From assembly GCA_023678885.1 (NCBI GenBank), contig CM042993.1:4982501-5046500 (forward strand): a DNA stretch of 64,000 nucleotides. Direction: 5' to 3'. Origin of the DNA: Pogostemon cablin (taxonomy: Eukaryota; Streptophyta; Magnoliopsida; Lamiales; Lamiaceae). Within the stretch, counting starts at the first letter, position 1; each line of letters starts with the position of its first letter. The notes under the pieces are model-generated. The model ran no database searches. It was given only the letters and a program-made list of their open reading frames with translations, and had not been told where the DNA came from. Made by a program: the position numbers and the translations under genes. Positions 57,642-64,000 of the stretch are shown here, piece after piece.

Positions 57642-58371
57642 TAAATAAGTAAGTGTATGAAATTGGGCATGTGATTTAGAGGGGTAAAAGGGTGTGAAAA
57701 GTGGGACCTTTATCTGAAAATGATTGTTGCTTGTTTGTATTGTGACTGCATTTAAATCGTGTGGACATTTGTGACACTAAACTTTTGTTTTGGTGTGGAT
57801 GTCGAGATCACTATAATTAAACCATGGGTTTATTTATTTACATACAGTTCATTACAGTAATTTAATTATAGGATATTTCTTAAACTTTAACTGGGCTATA
57901 CGCCAATTATCTATATCCTATATACGATATTTTGCGCAAATATCTTACTCTATCAATCGAATGCATACTCCCTGTCCAAATGAAATATGATTGCGTGCAT
58001 CTGATAATAAAAAATTAATACCCTTTATCCCGATTATTTTGTACACAAAGATAATGTATCAACTTAGGGCATAGAGATGACCATAAAGTAGGAGAAATGG
58101 GCGACTTTGCCAAGTTGGATTTATATATATTTTTTTATGCCATAATAATGCCCAATTTTACATAAATACCATTGACTCGGACCACTCGATAAAAAAAAGA
58201 TATTATTGTATATATTTTTATGAATCAACTGATGGGTATTAAAATTTTAGATTGAGTCATCAATTGAGTAAAGGGTATTCTAATTTTTAGGCATTTATAA
58301 ATTTATTTATAATTAAAAATGTGGTAATTTTTTTTTTGATTTTGTAGAATTTTACCCCTGTGTAGTATTAA
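57642..58371. other. Intergenic region, no gene
   Basis: AT-rich. One unpaired MITE-like end (ACTCCCTGTCCAAATG) occurs near 57967. Confidence 0.4.
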
Positions 58372-58942
58372 CAGTGGCGGCTCTGGTCCGGCACCGCCGC
58401 ACAGGGCCCCACCCCGCCGAGGGCCCCCGATTTTTTATTATATATTTTTATATTTAATCATGTTATATAGTAATATTAAGTTAGATATGGACATTTCCTT
58501 CAGGTAGCTCAGGTGGTATTGCCTATGTTTCTTTTTGTGAAGAACACACGTTCGAACCTCAACAGCATCACCCCTAAAATAAGTACATCTATTACATACT
58601 ACTTTTATTTGCTTTTTTTAATATTAATTAATATACTTTTTTAAAAGTTATATATGATGTGACATTTTTTATTATTATATGCTTAATACTTCCTCTATTC
58701 TTTATTAAGATTTATATTTTTCATTTTATCTTATTTCAAATTTACATTTCTTTTCTTTTTTTTTTCACACATCACTTATATAATTATCAAAGACAAACTT
58801 ATTTGTTTAACAACAAAGACAAACTTATTTGTTTAATAGTAGTAATTAGTATTCATATATAGATTTTATTATTACGTTGTATTAAAATAAAGGGCTTAAA
58901 AAAAATTCGTACTGGCCCCCCTAAAACAATGGACTGGCCCTG
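58372..58942. mobile_element. hAT-type non-autonomous element
   Basis: 571 bp from CAGTGGCGGCTCTGG to GGACTGGCCCTG with the 8-bp duplication AGTATTAA on both sides (58364-58371, 58943-58950). Ends pair imperfectly. Holds A-box-like TAGCTCAGGTGG (58505) and B-box-like CGTTCGAACCT (58549). Confidence 0.85.
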
Positions 58943-59044
58943 AGTATTAACAAACATATAATAAAATATTATACTAAATGAATGTAATATTTCCTTGTTT
59001 CAATAAGGTGATCATTTATTTTTTGCCTGTGTATTAAAGAATAA

Positions 59045-59225
59045 TTCCTCCGTTCACTTTTAAGTGTATCATTTTTCATTTTGGGCGTTCGCCCCAAGGA
59101 TCTCATTTTCTTTTTTATACATATGGGACCCACACCTCCACTAATACAACTACCAACTACATATTAAATAATAATACTCCCACATGCAAAAAGTAAATGA
59201 CATCCTTAAAGGGGGACGGAGGAAG
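59045..59225. mobile_element. Stowaway-type MITE, diverged
   Basis: TTCCTCCGTTCAC at the left and GGACGGAGGAAG at the right; 181 bp. Confidence 0.7.
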
Positions 59226-60420
59226 TATTTATTTTATATAAAATGTGTAGTTATATTAATTGTGATTAATGAAATATATGTAATTTTTTTTTGCTTAAAA
59301 GAGAAAAATAAATACTTTAACATTCCATAATCAAATAGACAAACTAGATATTTTTATCAAAAGTATTAAAATTCTTGAAATGAATAAAAACCAATTGTAT
59401 GAGCACTAGATTCGTGGAACTGATGCACGAGCTCTCAGGGGATTTTTTTTTTCTTTTTTTGAATGACTAGTATCTAAAAAACTAATTAAATTTCAATGGT
59501 TTTTAACCTACTAATATCTCTAATGTCATACTTCCACTTTTGGTCCCAATACACTTTTAGGACGATGGAAAGAATATAATTTACTTCACAAGACTTGGAC
59601 GTAAACAAATTTTGCACAAAATTTATAGATCATTAGATTGATCAAATACAAATCTTTAAACAAAACTCTGTTTATCCACTGAGAATCATTTTAAGTAGGA
59701 ATTTGGCCAACGTAAACGCAGAAAAGACACAAGTATGACAAGGATTGTGTTATTACCTTGATGTATCTCTAGCTTTAATTTCACCTTCGACACCCAGAAT
59801 TTCGTCTTCTATATATTATCAAGCGAAACAGGGTCGTAAACAAGTCTTTTACTTGCTGAGAATCAGTGATAAGAGTTTTTAGAAACATCATTCAATCCAA
59901 AAAATTAACAAAACCGGAAAGTGGAAATGCATTGACGAAAAGCAGCCCCAGCTGCAATTTGCTCCTGCATTCACAAGTATAATGATTTAATTGAATGGCC
60001 AAGAACATAATGTATTATTTCCATGGAAGTAAGTAAATAACAGCTAAAAAGAAAGAAGGCAACTAGTTCCATGTCAATTCACAACATCATAGATTTTACC
60101 TAGGGGACATTCGTTAGTTGTCCTTTAGGTATATCTCAAGGTATGTCCAGTGACTCATAATCCTTGAGCAACTGCAGATAATACTTTGGTTTCTTTATTG
60201 TTTTTTCTGTGTTCATCTCCTCGGTGATCAGACTTTCTTCTGCTCACTGAACAGTCTTCTAAGAAATTTAAATCTATATGCATCCTACAAAATGAGCATT
60301 ACTTTATGATCTATATACGTTGATACCCCATTTGCTCAATGAATTGAAGTAAAAAGATACCACAGTCATACGAATTTGTTTGTCTAGGCAGATCTGGTGT
60401 AGAGAGTTTAATATCAAAAC
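59226..60420. other. Intergenic region, no gene
   Basis: No ORF over 60 codons and no terminal repeat. A ~300-bp stretch (59740-60150) is less AT-rich; I cannot assign it. Confidence 0.4.
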
Positions 60421-60425
60421 CTACT

Positions 60426-61778
60426 TGTAAGCAATTAAAATTTACGGTCCAATCAAATGGCGACACGTGGATTTTATTGATTAAATATCAATTTTAATTT
60501 ATTTTGGAATTTAAATACATTAATTCCCAAAGTAAATTAATAAATAATTGATAATTAATTTGAGCTCAACAAATTAAATGGACTTGAATTAAATGAGGTC
60601 TGACCCAAGTCAATTAAGTCCAAGTCAAATAAAGCCTGACCCAAGTCAAATAAGCCCAGGGAAATTAAATCAGACTCAAGTCAATAGGCCCGATTATGAT
60701 CCAAGCAAGTTGGAGCCCAAGCCCGTAGAATAGGTCCAAAGGTGGCCTGGACCTCCTTTCTCACCTATATAAAGGGGTCTCCATCATTCGTTTTACGGAC
60801 AGACACGCATTCAAGTACTCGAAGACGACGACGCTCTTGAAGAGATCGAGAACACGAGCAACGCTCCCTCAAGATCTTCAAGCTTTAAGTGAAGAACACT
60901 CAAGCGATCTTCAAGTCTTCAAGCTCCAAGCGAAGAACAAGTCGAAGATCTTCAAACGATCTTCAAGTCTTCAAGCTCCAAGCGAAGAACGAGTGAAGAC
61001 TTTCAAGCGATTTTCAAGTCTTCAAGCCTCTAAAGCTTCGAGCGAGGATCTTCAAATCTTAAAGCATCTAAAGCTTCAAGCTCAAGATCTTCAAATTTTC
61101 AAGCCTCTAAAGCTTCAAGCTCAAGATCTTCAACAAATCTTCAAGTCTTCAAGCCTCTAAAGCTTCGAGAGAGGATCTTCAAATCTTCAAGTCTTCAAGC
61201 CTCTAAAGCTTCAAGCTCAAGATCTTCAACAAAACTTCAAGTCTTCAAGCCTCTAAAGCTTCGAGCGAGGATCTTCAAATCTTCAAGTCTTCAAGCTTCT
61301 AAAGATTCAAGCTCAGGATCTTCAAATCTTCAAGCCTCCAAAGCTTCAAGTTTAAGATCTCCAAAGCATCTTCAATCTTCAAGTCAAGAGCAGCCACTAA
61401 TCCGGGATCAAGGCTCCAAGTCCCCCAGATCAAGTATTCTTCGTGGAAAGCTCTCAGTCAACGTTCAATCCAAACAAAGGTTCAACGCCTCCGGATCAAC
61501 GTTCAAGACTACACACCCGAGTTCGGACAAGTTTCGTTTGAAGATCCAACTCAACACACGATGTCAACACAGTCAGCGTACTCTCCAGTCAACAAAGTCA
61601 AAGTCAACACACAGGTCAAGTCAAAGTCAAGTCAAAACCACGTTGGTTCGAGAGAAGAATCAGAGGATTGTTTAGAAATTGTAACCTGCTTACATCTTCT
61701 CCAAATTAAATCCTTCTGAAATTATATGTGTACTCAATTTGTGTTTATTTTATTATAAATACAATATTTGTTGTTACA
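60426..61778 (+). mobile_element. Solo LTR of the Tat family, opposite orientation
   Basis: Starts TGTAAGCAATTAAAATT, the inverse of the Tat LTR end, and finishes TTGTTACA; CTACT flanks both sides (60421-60425, 61779-61783). Shared landmarks: ATGGCGACACGTGG, the TATATAAAG box at about 60768, TCCGGATCAACG and the GACTTTGACTTT run in inverse. At 1,353 bp it is ~450 bp longer than the Tat LTRs because of the internal CTTCAAG repeat. Formed by recombination between two LTRs. Confidence 0.9.
60840..61385. repeat. CTTCAAG-rich repeat expansion in the solo LTR
   Basis: ATCTTCAAGTCTTCAAGC and TCTAAAGCTTC(G/A)AG blocks recur more than ten times. The ORF across it, with peptide DLQIFKPLKLQ repeats, is an artefact. 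The Tat LTRs have only one or two such blocks (CTTGAAGATGCTTGAAGATC near 10108). Confidence 0.9.
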
Positions 61779-61989
61779 CTACTCATGTGATGTCAGGAAT
61801 TGCCACCCTTACTCATGTGATGTATTATAATTGAAAAGATAAAAGATGACAACGCGTAAGTATGATCGAATAGTTTATCCTCAATAGTCAGTTAATGGAT
61901 AAAATGTTGAATTTTTCAAATTTAATGGATTAAATTCAAAAGAAAAAAAAACGTAGGATCCAATTTCAAAAATAAGATAAGTTAGTGGG

Positions 61990-62505
61990 TAAAACTTTTT
62001 AGAGAAAATATCAATTTTGGTCACGCATCTTTCATCAAATCCAATTTTAGTCCTGCAACTCTTAACATTTTCAGTTTTAGTCTTTTTAGTTTCAATTTTA
62101 GTTCTTTATCTTTTAATGTTTCAATTTTAGTACTATTATTTTCAAAATCAGTCATGTATTTTTGAATTTATCAAAATTAGTCCTGTATTTTTTTGAAATA
62201 GCAGATAAGAGATAATTCAAAATATGACTAATTTTAATATATTCAAAAAATACTGAACTAATTTTAAAACTAATAAGACTAAAATTGAAATTAAAAGGAC
62301 TAATGTTAAGAAATGTCCTGCTTACAAAACACCGAAATAATACGAAATTACTTGATTCTCAAAATAGGACTAGTTTTAATAAATTCAAAAGATAGTGGAC
62401 TAATTTTGAAACTAATAGGACTAAAATTGAAACTAAAATGACTAATATTAAGAAATGTTCTACTTACAAAACACCAAAATACTACAAAATTACTCGATTC
62501 TCAAG
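61990..62505. repeat. Foldback-like region with a ~145-bp tandem duplication
   Basis: The left side carries CAATTTTAGTC-type phrases, the right side inverse ones (GACTAAAATTGAAA). On the right, 62222-62361 and 62368-62505 are near-copies (shared ACTAATTTT, TTAAGAAATGT, CTTACAAAACACC). Related in style to 45629-46398. Confidence 0.65.
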
Positions 62506-62685
62506 CACAAACACCTTCATGTGTTCATCATCTACACATAGAAAAGCAACTGCAGTGCGTTTTTTTGTTTGTTCATTTTGCAAATTCCAAACACCATCTC
62601 TTGTGCTGCTGAAGGCTTGAAAGTTCAAAATTTTTTAAATAAGTTTTTTTTTCCCTACATTCTGAGCAATGTTGAGGAAGTGGCG

Positions 62686-63028
62686 TCACAACTTAAGGTC
62701 TTTGATCATCTCTGAAATAGTTTTGGCACCCCCCTCAAGAACTACTTTTCTGTTTGGGTCTTCAATAGTTACTTTAACAGCATCATTTGCCCCTTGAGAA
62801 CTGGAGCCCCTTTTGCATTGGTGAGATCCTTCGCACCACCAAGGTGGTGGTTTGATCCAAGGAGCATGGGGAGGTGGTTTTTGAATAGCCTTTCGAGCTT
62901 CCTCAAGAGAAGGATACTTTTTGAATTGTTCATTTTTTTTCTTTTTTAACTTGTTCTTCGCATTCAAGCCAGGAGAAATAAATACCTGGTTGCTTTCCAA
63001 CCCGTACAACATAACATTCTTTAGTCAT
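62686..63028 (-). pseudogene. RNase H1 N-terminal (viroplasmin-like) domain gene with a frameshift
   Basis: From the ATG at 63028 the frame opens with CYVVRVGKQPGIYFSW and ECEEQVKK, the start of the RNase H1 N-terminal domain that binds RNA-DNA hybrids. It is lost in an A8 run (62933-62940) and stops. One base off, the domain continues (NEQFKKYPSLEEARKAIQ), followed by a Pro/Trp-rich stretch (PPPHAPWIKPPPWW) and a tail ending MIKDLKL. A single extra A explains the break, so it may be a sequencing error and the gene may be intact (~114 residues). There is no catalytic RNase H part. An acceptor-like TGTAG sits just before the ATG, so a leader intron is likely. Confidence 0.75.
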
Positions 63029-64000
63029 GGTACCTACACAATCATACACAGAGAATTAAACAAAAGCTAAAGTTCAAATTAAAAAAACAGACATGGTTTA
63101 GAAACTTAAATTGTGTGGCTTCCTCATTAAATACTGCATGAAGCCTAATTCTATAACACCAAAAAACAGTTTAATAAGATATGAAATAAACCTTTGACAT
63201 ATTCTATGTATTGTAGTCATTTAACCGTGCCTTCTCAGTCAAAATTTCAAATTGCAAAAATCGAATTTACTTAGAAACTAGACTCACTTGCCTTTTTGGA
63301 ACTTTAGTAGTTGATGACTTTAATAATTCATCTCCACACTTTCATTTCCCCCATTTGGGAGTGTTGTGCATTTTAGCATAAGAATGTGCGTTTCAATCGA
63401 AGTTATTATGATGTAATGCTACAACATCAAGAGAAATAAATACTAAAGTAGGAGAACTTCGATGTAATGCTACAACATCAAGAGAAATAAGCACTAAAGT
63501 AGGAGCAATAAAACCATGAGGTGTAAAATTGGGTTAACAAAATTACTGAGGCTTAACAAATTAATAAGCCCAGTAAGAATCTATCGGTGATTGACGTTTT
63601 TTGCAACGGAAATGGAATTTCCCTAAATTGAAATTATACCCTAGAGAAACCCTAGCACTCTGTGAAACAAAATCGACGAAAATGGAAGACAGTCACATTG
63701 AAGAGAGAAACAGAGGTTGCTCGAAGTTGTCGTGACCAACAACAAAAGGGGGACAGAGACGTGAAGCTGTCTCGAGCGGCTGACCTGAGTGGGTGGCTGA
63801 TCCGGAGGTGACGAGGAGGACGGTGCAGCTGAAGCGGGAGCAGGGGCGGAGTGGCCGCCGGCGGGAATTTTGGGAATTAGGGCTTGTGTTTGATTTTGGG
63901 ATCGAAGTCGCGAGCGGCTGACCTAATGTAGGGAAGAGAGAGATCGATAGGTTAATTAATGTGTGAGAGAATGTAGATCAGTTGATAAAATAGACAAAAC
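63029..64000 (-). promoter_or_regulatory. Leader and promoter region of the RNase H1-domain gene
   Basis: On the minus strand, TGCTAGGGTTTCTCTAGGG (about 63638-63656) and CT-rich GC-richer DNA (63650-63900) look like a plant 5' UTR. A ~580-bp intron to the ATG at 63028 would follow. A 50-bp duplication (CTTCGATGTAATGCTACAAC type, about 63400-63500) is also present. The plus-strand ATG at 63679 gives only a short peptide. Confidence 0.4.

Noticed and set aside
58500..58565. tRNA gene
   Set aside because: A and B boxes are present but acceptor and anticodon stems do not form; treated as a tRNA-like core of the hAT element.
60837..61160. 107-codon ORF with repeated DLQIFK-type peptide
   Set aside because: Produced by the CTTCAAG repeat in the solo LTR.
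62686..63028. Endogenous caulimovirus insertion
   Set aside because: Only the RNase H1 N-terminal/viroplasmin-like domain is present, with a plant-like leader and no other viral genes nearby; a cellular gene explains it.

Overview
The window is nuclear DNA from a flowering plant, most likely an asterid eudicot. It is AT-rich, has short GT-AG introns, plant-specific gene families (a PUB/CMPG-type U-box ligase, TMK receptor kinase, SEN1/UPF1-like helicases), and many Stowaway, hAT, Mutator, Ty3-gypsy and Ty1-copia elements. Placement below eudicot is inference. No prokaryotic or organellar signature was seen.

Layout. 1-3446: a broken TMK-type receptor kinase (950-2530) whose kinase domain is cut in the catalytic loop and joined to the 3' end of a SEN1-like helicase (copy D, 2531-3446). 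3803-5119 (-): an intact single-exon U-box E3 ligase. 5608-9420: a Stowaway MITE, a Mutator-like element (6093-7431, 9-bp TSD) and a decayed LTR. 9603-30672: helicase copy A, killed by a ~19.9-kb Tat-type gypsy element in exon 1 (9683-29548, TSD GTAAT) and by a hAT element in exon 2 (30023-30611). The gypsy element carries an 89-bp tandem array, a 37-bp array and a nested 7.9-kb copia element (13584-21512, TSD CAAAC). 31420-37163: helicase copy B, with an open seven-exon frame and a large acidic/lysine-rich internal repeat. 38735-39825: a hAT-like element with a nested Stowaway. 41053-44066: helicase copy C. 44409-44834 (-): a GFA/CENP-V-like zinc protein. 45629-46398: a large inverted repeat. 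50332-53214: a small non-autonomous LTR element (TSD ATAAA). 55278-55769 (-): a plant-specific unknown protein. 56586-58942: a Stowaway with a nested hAT, then a second hAT. 60426-61778: a solo LTR of the Tat family (TSD CTACT). 62686-63028 (-): an RNase H1 N-terminal (viroplasmin-like) domain gene with a homopolymer frameshift.

How it fits together. Four copies or fragments of one SEN1-like helicase family (D, A, B, C) make this an evolving tandem cluster, with B and C the only copies that read through. The other probable genes (U-box ligase, GFA protein, 55.3-kb unknown) look like independent single-copy genes. Most remaining DNA is nested transposable elements, many with target-site duplications that fix their borders to the base. 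Start codons were checked for true ATG; plant introns were placed by comparing paralogues and keeping reading phase.
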